64,000 nt of DNA from Delftia acidovorans (GTDB taxonomy: Bacteria > Pseudomonadota > Gammaproteobacteria > Burkholderiales > Burkholderiaceae_C), in NCBI GenBank assembly GCA_031286585.1, contig JAITUC010000054.1:1-64000 (forward strand). The letters are read 5' to 3'. The first letter of the stretch is position 1. Every line of letters starts with the position of its first letter. This document shows, piece after piece, positions 52,716-60,650 of the stretch. Both the position numbers and the translations under genes were made by a program. Under the pieces are notes generated by a model. That model saw only the letters and a list, made by a program, of their open reading frames with translations, made no database searches and was not told the DNA's origin.

Positions 52716-53483
52716 ATGACGCTATTGGCTGGCAAAAAAGGCCTGATCGTCGGCATCGCCAACCGTGACAGCATTGCCTGGGCCTGTGCCCGGGCCATGC
52801 ATGCGGCGGGCGCCGAGATCGGCGCGACCTGGCAGAACGAGAAGGCCCGTGTGCATGTGGAGCCCCTGCTCGACGAGATCGGTGCCGAGCTGCGCATGCC
52901 GCTGGACGTGGGCGACGACGAACAGATGCGCGCCCTGTTCGATGCCGCCGCCGTGCGCTGGGGCCGGCTGGACTTCGTGCTGCACGCCGTGGCCTACGCC
53001 CCGCGCGAGGACCTGCAGGGCCGCGTGGTGGACAGCTCCCGTGAGGGCTTTGCGCTGGCCATGGACATCTCCTGCCACTCCTTCATCCGCATGGCCCACC
53101 TGGCCGAGCCGCTGATGGCGGCTGGCGGCGGCAGCCTCATGACCCTGAGCTACCTGGGCGCCAGCGAGGTCATGCCGCACTACGGAATCATGGGCCCGGT
53201 CAAGGCCGCGCTGGAGTCCACCACGCGCTACCTGGCGGCCGAGCTGGGTCCCTCGCGCATCCGCGTCAATGCCGTCTCGCCCGGGCCCATCGCCACGCGC
53301 GCGGCCTCGGGCATTGCCGCTTTCGATGAACTCGTGGCCGACAGCATGCGCCGCTCTCCCATTGCCGGCGAGCTGCGCCCCGACGACGTGGGGCCGCTGT
53401 GCGCCTTCCTGGCCTCGGACGGGGCGCGCGCCATCACGGGCTGCACGCTGTATGTCGATGGCGGCCACCACATCCTCAACTAG
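52716..53483 (+). CDS. fabI: Enoyl-ACP reductase-type SDR (FabI family)
   Basis: The 255-residue protein has an N-terminal GIANRDSIAWACARAMHAAGAEI NADH-binding segment as in FabI and the active-site region SYLGASEVMPHYGIMGPVKAALES, carrying both FabI tyrosines and the lysine. It reduces enoyl-ACP in fatty acid synthesis or serves a specialised acyl chain. It sits in front of an efflux operon with 33 bases between and not near fab genes, so it may be a second copy. ATG at 52716 follows GGAG. Confidence 0.85.
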   Translation: MTLLAGKKGLIVGIANRDSIAWACARAMHAAGAEIGATWQNEKARVHVEPLLDEIGAELRMPLDVGDDEQMRALFDAAAVRWGRLDFVLHAVAYAPREDLQGRVVDSSREGFALAMDISCHSFIRMAHLAEPLMAAGGGSLMTLSYLGASEVMPHYGIMGPVKAALESTTRYLAAELGPSRIRVNAVSPGPIATRAASGIAAFDELVADSMRRSPIAGELRPDDVGPLCAFLASDGARAITGCTLYVDGGHHILN

Positions 53484-53516
53484 CGGCTGCCGCACCGGCA
53501 CCCCGCAGCACGGCAG

Positions 53517-54992
53517 ATGACCCTCCCATTCCCCCGAACCGCCGCCTCCGCGCTGGCAGCCGCCCTGGCCGCTGCCCTGGCCGGATGTGCCTCCCTGGCG
53601 CCGCCGCACGAGCCGCCGCCCCTGCCCACGCCCGAGGCCTGGCCTGCCCATCTGCAGGCCGGCGCCCAGGGTGTCGCCGCCGCGGGCCTGCCCTGGCGCG
53701 AGTACTTCACCGATCCCGTGCTGCGCCAGCTGATCGCCACCGCGCTGGAGCACAACCGCGACCTGCGCGTGGCGGCGCTGCGCGCCGAAGAGGCGCGCGC
53801 GGCCTTCCAGATCCAGCGCTCCGAGCTGTTCCCGGCCATTGGCGTGGGCGGCCAGGCCGCACGGGCACGCGTGCCTGGCGACCTCAACCTCTCGGGCCGC
53901 TCCGTGGTCAGCGGCGAGTACCGTGCCGAGGTCGGCTTCAGCAGCTGGGAGCTGGACCTGTGGGGCCGCGTGCGCAGCCTCAAGGACGCAGCCCTGCAGA
54001 CCTGGCTGGCCAGCGATGCGGGCCGCCATGCCGTGCAGACCGCGCTGATCGCCCAGGTGGCCGACGGCTACCTGGGCCTGCGCGAGCTGGACGAGCGCGT
54101 GGCCATTGCGCGCGAGACGCTGGCCACGCGCCAGGAATCCTTTCGCATCTTCACGCGCCGCGAGGCCGTGGGCGCCAGCTCGCGCCTGCAGCTGGCCCAG
54201 GTCCAGACCCTGCTGACCCAGGCGCAGGCCCTGCTGGCCCAGCTGGAGCTGGCACGCGCGCAGCAGCTGCACGCCCTGGCGCAGCTGGTCGGCGCCCACC
54301 CGGGCCCGCTGCCCGCCGCCGCCCCCTTTGACGACGCCCTGGTGCTGGCCGAGCTGCGGCCGGGCCTGCCCTCGGAACTGCTCGCGGCGCGGCCCGACAT
54401 AGCCGCCGCCGAGCACCAGTTGCGCGCGGCCCGCGCCCAGATCGGCGCGGCGCGCGCCGCCTTCTTCCCGCGCATTGCGCTCACGGCCCGCTGGGGCACG
54501 GCCAGCGCCGAACTCGACGGCCTGTTCGACGGCGGCAGCCGCGCCTGGGCCTTCGTGCCCACAGTGTCCCTGCCCATCTTCGACGGCGGCCGGCGCCGCG
54601 CCAACCTGGAACTGGGCGAGATCCGCAGCGACATGGCCGTGGCCCAGTACGAGAAAGCCATCCAGACCGCCTTCCGCGAGGTGGCCGATGGCCTGGCCGC
54701 ACGCCGCTGGCTGTCCGAACAGATCACCGTGCAGCGCACCGCCGTGCAGGCCCAGGCCGAGCGCGCGCGGCTGGCGCAACTGCGCTACGACAACGGCTCG
54801 GCCGCCTACCTGGAGGTGCTGGACGCCCAGCGCGACCTGCTGGCCGCACGCCAGCAACTGGTGCAGGCGCGGCGCGCCCTGCTGTCCAGCCAGGTGGGCC
54901 TGTATGCCGCCCTGGGCGGCGGCAGTGGTGCGGAACCTGCCGCGCTGCCCGCCACCCTGCCGGCCACGCCTGCCGACCCCCCGAATTCCTGA
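53517..54992 (+). CDS. NodT/TolC-family outer membrane efflux lipoprotein
   Basis: The 491-residue protein has a lipobox LAGCAS (Cys about 24) and two long repeated helical halves as in OprM/NodT channels. WREYFTDPVLRQLIATALEHNRDLR opens the first, and FFPRIALTARWGTASAE the second. It provides the outer-membrane tunnel for the HlyD and ABC genes that follow by 17 bases. Confidence 0.9.
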   Translation: MTLPFPRTAASALAAALAAALAGCASLAPPHEPPPLPTPEAWPAHLQAGAQGVAAAGLPWREYFTDPVLRQLIATALEHNRDLRVAALRAEEARAAFQIQRSELFPAIGVGGQAARARVPGDLNLSGRSVVSGEYRAEVGFSSWELDLWGRVRSLKDAALQTWLASDAGRHAVQTALIAQVADGYLGLRELDERVAIARETLATRQESFRIFTRREAVGASSRLQLAQVQTLLTQAQALLAQLELARAQQLHALAQLVGAHPGPLPAAAPFDDALVLAELRPGLPSELLAARPDIAAAEHQLRAARAQIGAARAAFFPRIALTARWGTASAELDGLFDGGSRAWAFVPTVSLPIFDGGRRRANLELGEIRSDMAVAQYEKAIQTAFREVADGLAARRWLSEQITVQRTAVQAQAERARLAQLRYDNGSAAYLEVLDAQRDLLAARQQLVQARRALLSSQVGLYAALGGGSGAEPAALPATLPATPADPPNS

Positions 54993-55009
54993 AGCCTCCG
55001 GACCCGCCC

Positions 55010-56101
55010 ATGGACAAGAACACCTCTTTGAAGAACAAGATCGTGCCGATCGCCGCCGTGGCGGTCCTGGCCCTCGTGGGCTGGTGGGCCTGGAAGACCT
55101 TCACGCCCAAGGGCCCAGGCGAGGGCTTCGTCGGCAGCAACGGCCGGGTCGAGGCCACCGAGATCGACATCTCCACCAAGCTGCCCGGCCGCGTGGAGGA
55201 AATCCTGGTGCGCGAGGGCGACTTCGTGCAGGCCGGCCAGCCCGTGGCGCGCATGCAGATCGACACCCTGCGCGCCCAGCGCCAGGAAGCCGAAGCCATG
55301 CGCCAGCAGGCCGAGCACGGCGTGGCTGCCGCAGAGGCCCAGGTCACGCTGCGCCGCAGCGACCTGGCCGCCGCGCAGGCCCTGATCGTGCAGCGCGAGA
55401 CCGAGGTGGACGCCGCGCAGCGCCGCTTCAAGCGCTCGGAAACGCTGGCGCGCGAGGGGGCCTCCTCGGTGCAGGAGCTCGATGACGACCGCGCCCGCGT
55501 GCGCGGCAGCGAGGCGGCGCTGGCCGCCACGCGCGCCCAGGCCGCCGCTGCCCAGGCCGCCGTGAAGGCGGCCGAGGCCCAGGTGGTGGGCGTGCGCTCC
55601 CAGGTGCAGGCCGCCACGGCCACGGTGGCGCGCGTGCAGGCCGACATCGACGACGGCGTGCTCAAGGCCCCGCGCGACGGCCGCGTGCAGCTGCGCGTGG
55701 CCCAGCCCGGCGAGGTGCTGGGCGCAGGCGGCCGCGTGCTCAACCTGCTGGACCTGTCCGATGTCTACATGACCTTCTTCGTGCCGGAGACTGCCGCCGG
55801 GCGCATTGCCCTGGGCAGCGAGGTGCGCCTGGTGCTGGACGCCGCGCCCGAGTACGTGATTCCGGCCCGCGTCTCCTTCGTCGCCAGCCAGGCCCAGTTC
55901 ACCCCCAAGACCGTGGAGACCGCCAGCGAGCGCCAGAAACTGATGTTCCGCGTGCGCGCCCAGATCCCGCCGGACCTGCTGCGCCGCCATCTGGAACAGG
56001 TCAAGACCGGCGTGCCCGGCATGGCCTGGCTGCGCACCGATGCCAGCCATGAATGGCCCGCCAACCTGGCCATCAAGCTGCCGGCCCAGCCCGCGCAATG
56101 A
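55010..56101 (+). CDS. HlyD/YbhG-type periplasmic adaptor protein
   Basis: The 363-residue protein has one N-terminal helix (about 12-29) and a lipoyl-like segment GRVEEILVREGDFVQAGQPVARM. A long coiled-coil hairpin (about 80-200, with EVDAAQRRFKRSETLAREG) and a beta-barrel region follow. It links the ABC exporter to the outer-membrane channel. The stop overlaps the next start (ATGA). Confidence 0.9.
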   Translation: MDKNTSLKNKIVPIAAVAVLALVGWWAWKTFTPKGPGEGFVGSNGRVEATEIDISTKLPGRVEEILVREGDFVQAGQPVARMQIDTLRAQRQEAEAMRQQAEHGVAAAEAQVTLRRSDLAAAQALIVQRETEVDAAQRRFKRSETLAREGASSVQELDDDRARVRGSEAALAATRAQAAAAQAAVKAAEAQVVGVRSQVQAATATVARVQADIDDGVLKAPRDGRVQLRVAQPGEVLGAGGRVLNLLDLSDVYMTFFVPETAAGRIALGSEVRLVLDAAPEYVIPARVSFVASQAQFTPKTVETASERQKLMFRVRAQIPPDLLRRHLEQVKTGVPGMAWLRTDASHEWPANLAIKLPAQPAQ

Positions 56102-58854
56102 GCGAGAGCACGACGCCCCATGCCAGCGGCTGGGTCGTGCGCCTGAAGGGCGTGCACCAGCGCTACGGCCAGGTCCAGGCGCTGGCCGGCATCGATCTGG
56201 ACATTCCCGAAGGCCGCATGGTCGGCCTGATCGGGCCGGACGGCGTGGGCAAGTCCAGCCTCATGGCGCTGATCTCCGGGGCGCGCAAGATCCAGGAAGG
56301 CAGCGTCGAGGTGCTGGGCGGCGACATGGCCCAGCGCCGGCACCGCGAGGCCGTCTGCCCGCGCGTGGCCTACATGCCGCAGGGCCTGGGGCGCAACCTC
56401 TATCCCACGCTGTCGGTGGAGGAGAACCTGCAGTTCTTCGCGCGCCTGTTCGGCCATGACGCGGCCGAGCGGCGCCGGCGCATCGACGACCTCACCCAGG
56501 CCACGGGCCTGCGCAAATTCCTGGAGCGCCCGGCCGGCAAGCTGTCGGGCGGCATGAAGCAGAAGCTGGGCCTGTGCTGCGCGCTGATCCACGACCCCGA
56601 CCTGCTGATCCTGGACGAGCCCACCACGGGCGTGGACCCGCTGGCGCGCGCCCAGTTCTGGGACCTGATCGCGCGCATCCGCCGCCAGCGCCCCGGCATG
56701 AGCGTGCTGGTGGCCACGGCCTACATGGACGAGGCCCAGCGCTTCGACTGGCTGGTGGCCATGGACGAGGGCCGCGTGCTGGCCACGGGCACGCCGGCCG
56801 AGCTGCTGCAGCGCACGGACAGCCGCTCGCTGGAAGAGGCCTTCATCGCCCTGCTGCCCGAAGAGAAAAAGCGCGGCCATGCGCCCGTGACCATCGTCCC
56901 CCTGCCCGAGGGCGGCGAGGACGACATCGCCATCGAGGCCAGGGACCTGACCATGCGCTTTGGCGACTTTGTCGCCGTGGACCATGTGTCCTTCCGCATC
57001 CGCCGCGGCGAGATCTTCGGCTTCCTGGGCTCCAACGGCTGCGGCAAGAGCACCACCATGAAGATGCTGACCGGCCTGCTGCCGGCCAGCGAGGGCCAGG
57101 CCTGGCTGTTCGGCCAGCCCGTGGACCCGCGCGACATCGACACGCGCCGCCGCGTGGGCTACATGACCCAGGCGTTCTCGCTGTACGGCGAGCTGACCGT
57201 GCACCAGAACCTGGTGCTGCACGCGCGCCTGTTCGGCGTGCCCGAGGCGGACATTCCCGCGCGCGCGGCCGAGATGCTGCAGCGCTTCGACCTGCAGGCC
57301 GCGCAGCACAGCCTGCCGGCCGCCCTGCCGCTGGGCATGCGCCAGCGCCTGTCGCTGGCCGTGGCCATGGTGCACAAGCCCGAGCTGCTCATCCTGGACG
57401 AGCCCACCTCGGGCGTGGACCCCGTGGCGCGCGACGGCTTCTGGCGCCTGCTGGTGGAGCTGTCGCGGCGCGACCGCGTGACCATCTTCATCTCCACCCA
57501 CTTCATGAACGAGGCCGAGCGCTGCGACCGCATGTCCATGATGCACGCGGGCAAGGTGCTGGACAGCGACACGCCCGCGCGCCTGGTGGCCAAGCGCGGC
57601 GCGGCCACGCTGGAGGAAGCCTTCATCGGCTACCTGGTCGAGGCCGGCGGCGGCGAGGCCCCGGCCGCCGAGGAACCGGCCGCGCCTGCCGCCCCCGCTG
57701 CCGTGCAAACGCACGCCGCGCGCCGCCGCCATTTCAGCGCCCAGCGCATGCTCAGCTATGTCTGGCGCGAGGCCCTGGAGCTGCAGCGCGACCCGGTGCG
57801 CGCCACGCTGGCCCTGGTGGGCTCGCTGATCCTGATGTTCGTGATGGGCTACGGCATCAGCCTGGACGTGGAGGACCTGCGCTTTGCCGTGCTGGACCGC
57901 GACCAGACCACCATCAGCCGCAGCTATGCGATGAGCCTGTCGGGCTCGCGCTACTTCATCGAGCAGCCGCCGCTCACCGACTACGACGAGCTGGACCGCC
58001 GCATGCGCAGCGGCGAGCTGGCCCTGGCCATTGAGATCCCGCCGGGCTTTGCGCGCGATGTGCTGCGCGGCGGCTCCGTGCAGGTGGGCGCCTGGTTCGA
58101 CGGCGCCATGCCCACGCGCGCCGAGACCGTGCGCGGCTACCTGCAGGGCATCCACCAGCACTGGCTGACCGAGCAGGCGCGCGAGCGCCTGGGCGTGACG
58201 CCGGCCGGCCTTATCGGCATCCAGACGCGCTTTCGCTACAACCCCGACGTGCGCAGCCTGCCGGCCATGGTGCCGGCCGTCATGCCCCTGCTGCTGCTGC
58301 TTTTGCCCGCCATGCTGACGGCGCTGGCCGTGGTGCGCGAGAAGGAAAGCGGCTCCATCACCAACCTCTACGTCACGCCGGTCACGCGCACCGAATTCCT
58401 GCTGGGCAAGCAGCTTCCCTATGTGGTGCTGGCCATGCTGAACTTCCTGCTGATGTGCCTGATGGCCGTCACCCTGTTCGGCGTGCCCGTGACGGGCAGC
58501 TTTGCCACGCTGGCCCTGGCGGCGCTGATCTTCAGCGGCGCCTCCACGGGCTTCGGCCTGCTGGCCTCCACGCTGACGCGCAGCCAGATCGCCTCGATGT
58601 TCCTGGTGCTGATCGGCACGCTGATCCCCACCACGCAGTTCGCGGGCCTGGTCGATCCCGTGTCCTCGCTGGAGGGCGCGGGCCGCGTCATCGGCGAGGT
58701 CTATCCGGCCAGCCACATGATCGCCATCAGCCGCGGCGTGTTCAGCAAGGCGCTGGGATTCAGGGAGCTGGCCGGCTCGTTCGGGCCGCTGCTGCTGTCC
58801 GTGCCGGTGATCCTGGGCCTGGCCATTGCACTGACCCGCAAGCAGGAGAGCTGA
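56098..58854 (+). CDS. Fused ABC exporter: two ATPase domains plus ABC-2 permease (RbbA/YhiH type)
   Basis: The 918-residue protein has ATPase domain 1 (GPDGVGKSS, LSGGMKQKLG, LLILDEPTTGVDP; about 10-235) and ATPase domain 2 (GSNGCGKST, LPLGMRQRLSLA, LLILDEPTSGVDP; about 280-520). An ABC-2 permease with about six helices occupies 555-918. The same fusion occurs in RbbA-like proteins linked to YbhG/YhiI operons. It probably exports hydrophobic compounds. The next gene, 1 base on, supplies the partner permease. Confidence 0.92.
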   Translation: MSESTTPHASGWVVRLKGVHQRYGQVQALAGIDLDIPEGRMVGLIGPDGVGKSSLMALISGARKIQEGSVEVLGGDMAQRRHREAVCPRVAYMPQGLGRNLYPTLSVEENLQFFARLFGHDAAERRRRIDDLTQATGLRKFLERPAGKLSGGMKQKLGLCCALIHDPDLLILDEPTTGVDPLARAQFWDLIARIRRQRPGMSVLVATAYMDEAQRFDWLVAMDEGRVLATGTPAELLQRTDSRSLEEAFIALLPEEKKRGHAPVTIVPLPEGGEDDIAIEARDLTMRFGDFVAVDHVSFRIRRGEIFGFLGSNGCGKSTTMKMLTGLLPASEGQAWLFGQPVDPRDIDTRRRVGYMTQAFSLYGELTVHQNLVLHARLFGVPEADIPARAAEMLQRFDLQAAQHSLPAALPLGMRQRLSLAVAMVHKPELLILDEPTSGVDPVARDGFWRLLVELSRRDRVTIFISTHFMNEAERCDRMSMMHAGKVLDSDTPARLVAKRGAATLEEAFIGYLVEAGGGEAPAAEEPAAPAAPAAVQTHAARRRHFSAQRMLSYVWREALELQRDPVRATLALVGSLILMFVMGYGISLDVEDLRFAVLDRDQTTISRSYAMSLSGSRYFIEQPPLTDYDELDRRMRSGELALAIEIPPGFARDVLRGGSVQVGAWFDGAMPTRAETVRGYLQGIHQHWLTEQARERLGVTPAGLIGIQTRFRYNPDVRSLPAMVPAVMPLLLLLLPAMLTALAVVREKESGSITNLYVTPVTRTEFLLGKQLPYVVLAMLNFLLMCLMAVTLFGVPVTGSFATLALAALIFSGASTGFGLLASTLTRSQIASMFLVLIGTLIPTTQFAGLVDPVSSLEGAGRVIGEVYPASHMIAISRGVFSKALGFRELAGSFGPLLLSVPVILGLAIALTRKQES

Positions 58855-58855
58855 C

Positions 58856-59986
58856 ATGCGCACCCGCCTTTTCTCCAACATCTACCGGCTGGGCGTCAAG
58901 GAGCTGTGGAGCCTGTGGCGCGACCCCGTGCTGCTGGTGCTCATCGCCTATGTGTTCACGGTCTCCATCTACACGGCGGCCACGGCCATGCCCGAGAGCC
59001 TGCACAACGCGCCCATCGCCATCGTGGACGAGGACGGCTCGCCGCTGTCGCAGCGCATCGCGGGCGCCTTCTATCCGCCGCAGTTCGCGCCGCCGGCCAT
59101 GATCGATCGCACGCAGATGGACCCGGGCATGGACTCGGGCACCTACACCTTCGTGCTCAACATCCCGCCCAACTTCCAGCGCGACGTGCTGGCGGGCCGC
59201 TCCCCCGAGCTGCAGCTGAACGTGGACGCCACGCGCATGAGCCAGGCCTTCACGGGCAACAGCTATGTGCAGCAGATCGTCTCGGCCGAGGTCAGCGAGT
59301 TCGTGCGGCGCTTTCGGGGCGCCACCGCCCTGCCCGTGGACCTGGTGGTGCGCGCGCGCTTCAATCCCGCGCTGGACAAGGTCTGGTTCGGCGGGCTGAT
59401 GCAGATCATCAACAACGTGACCATGCTGTCCATCATCCTCACGGGTGCGGCCCTGATCCGCGAGCGCGAGCACGGCACGGTGGAGCACCTGCTGGTCATG
59501 CCAGTGACACCGACCGAGATCATGCTGGCCAAGATATGGTCCATGGGACTGGTCGTGCTGGTCACCGCCTTTGCCTCGCTCAACCTCGTGGTGCGCGGCG
59601 CCCTGGGCGTTCCCATCGAAGGCTCGCTGCCCCTGTTCCTGGCGGGGGCCGCGCTGTGCCTGTTCGCCACAACGTCGCTGGGGATCTTCCTTGCCACGCT
59701 GGCGCGCAACATGCCACAGTTCGGCATGCTGCTGGTGCTCGTGCTGCTGCCGCTGCAGCTGCTGTCGGGCGCCATGACACCGCGCGAAAGCATGCCCGAG
59801 CTGGTGCAGAACATCATGCTGGCCGCGCCGACCACCCACTTTGTCGAGCTGTCGCAGGCCATCCTCTACCGCGGAGCGGGGCTGGACGTGGTCTGGAAGC
59901 CCTTCCTCGCGCTGGCCGCGATCGGCTCCGTGCTGTTCGCCCTCACGCTCACCCGTTTTCGCAAGACCATCAGCCAGATGGCCTGA
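58856..59986 (+). CDS. ABC-2 type permease (YhhJ/YbhS-like)
   Basis: The 376-residue protein has an N-terminal helix (about 25-45), a large periplasmic domain (about 50-170, containing ATAMPESLHNAPIAIVDEDG) and five C-terminal helices. It ends with LTLTRFRKTISQMA. It pairs with the permease part of the fused ABC protein. The 1-base spacing means translational coupling. Confidence 0.92.
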   Translation: MRTRLFSNIYRLGVKELWSLWRDPVLLVLIAYVFTVSIYTAATAMPESLHNAPIAIVDEDGSPLSQRIAGAFYPPQFAPPAMIDRTQMDPGMDSGTYTFVLNIPPNFQRDVLAGRSPELQLNVDATRMSQAFTGNSYVQQIVSAEVSEFVRRFRGATALPVDLVVRARFNPALDKVWFGGLMQIINNVTMLSIILTGAALIREREHGTVEHLLVMPVTPTEIMLAKIWSMGLVVLVTAFASLNLVVRGALGVPIEGSLPLFLAGAALCLFATTSLGIFLATLARNMPQFGMLLVLVLLPLQLLSGAMTPRESMPELVQNIMLAAPTTHFVELSQAILYRGAGLDVVWKPFLALAAIGSVLFALTLTRFRKTISQMA

Positions 59987-60039
59987 TTTCGTTCCCGCCG
60001 CCAAGGCATCTTTCCATCTCGACCAGCAAGGAGTTTCAT

Positions 60040-60546
60040 ATGAGCGCACAGACCATTCCCCTCCATCTGCTCAAGGCCCAGCTTGAACTGCAGCTGCACC
60101 TGGGCCGGCTGCTTCAGGAAAGCGGCCAGCAATGGCTGGACCATGCCGCGCGCACGGGACCCGAGCGCATCGCCGAGACCGGCAGCGAGATCGAGGGCGT
60201 GCAGCAGACCCGCAACTGGCAGGAGCTGGCCACCCTGCCCGCCCAGGCCTTCTGGCGCCACGCCCAGCTGCGCATGGGCCATGCCCAGGCCTTGGTGCAG
60301 ACCGCCGTGGCCAGCCAGATATCGCTGGCGCAAGGCGTGCAGCAGGCCGTGCAAGACTGGCAGCAGCAGGTGGCCGGTGCCCTGGGAAGCGCGCAGGGCG
60401 CGGCCGACCCCACCGTTCCCTGGAGCGACCTGCTTGCCCGCTGGACCTCGGCCGTGCAGTCCGTGGCCCAGCCCGCCCATGCGGCGCAGCAGCCCATTGC
60501 GGCAGCGGCCGCCGAAACGGCCCGCGACGCCACAGCCCAGGGCTGA
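60040..60546 (+). CDS. Phasin-family protein
   Basis: The 168-residue amphipathic helical protein has LELQLHLGRLLQESGQQWLDHAARTG and AQALVQTAVASQISLAQGVQQA, as in polyhydroxyalkanoate granule phasins, and an Ala/Gln-rich C-terminus. ATG at 60040 follows AAGGAG. It precedes a PHA-synthase-like gene, which supports a granule or acyl-CoA storage role. Confidence 0.75.
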   Translation: MSAQTIPLHLLKAQLELQLHLGRLLQESGQQWLDHAARTGPERIAETGSEIEGVQQTRNWQELATLPAQAFWRHAQLRMGHAQALVQTAVASQISLAQGVQQAVQDWQQQVAGALGSAQGAADPTVPWSDLLARWTSAVQSVAQPAHAAQQPIAAAAAETARDATAQG

Positions 60547-60579
60547 CGGGCTCCAAGCAAGCCGCCACGCGGTCCCGCA

Positions 60580-60595
60580 GGCGCGGGGCCGCGCC
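60580..60595 (+). other. GC hairpin after the phasin gene
   Basis: GGCGCG and CGCGCC flank GGGC, 34 bases after the phasin stop. It has no T tract. It may lower readthrough to the next gene. Confidence 0.35.
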
Positions 60596-60619
60596 CAATC
60601 GCACGCAATCTACGAGCAG

Positions 60620-60632
60620 GGCATGACATGCC
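60620..60632 (+). promoter_or_regulatory. Inverted repeat next to the ribosome site of the DUF3141 gene
   Basis: GGCATG and CATGCC flank a single A, ending 3 bases before AAAGGAG (60636-60642). It could be an operator or a small hairpin influencing translation initiation. Confidence 0.4.
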
Positions 60633-60650
60633 GGTAAAGGAGTGGGCCAG

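Noticed and set aside
52965..53010. FabI residue equivalent to E. coli G93 is Ala (HAVAYA), a position linked to triclosan resistance
   Set aside because: Alanine at this site also occurs in triclosan-sensitive enzymes such as that of Staphylococcus aureus, so no resistance can be inferred.
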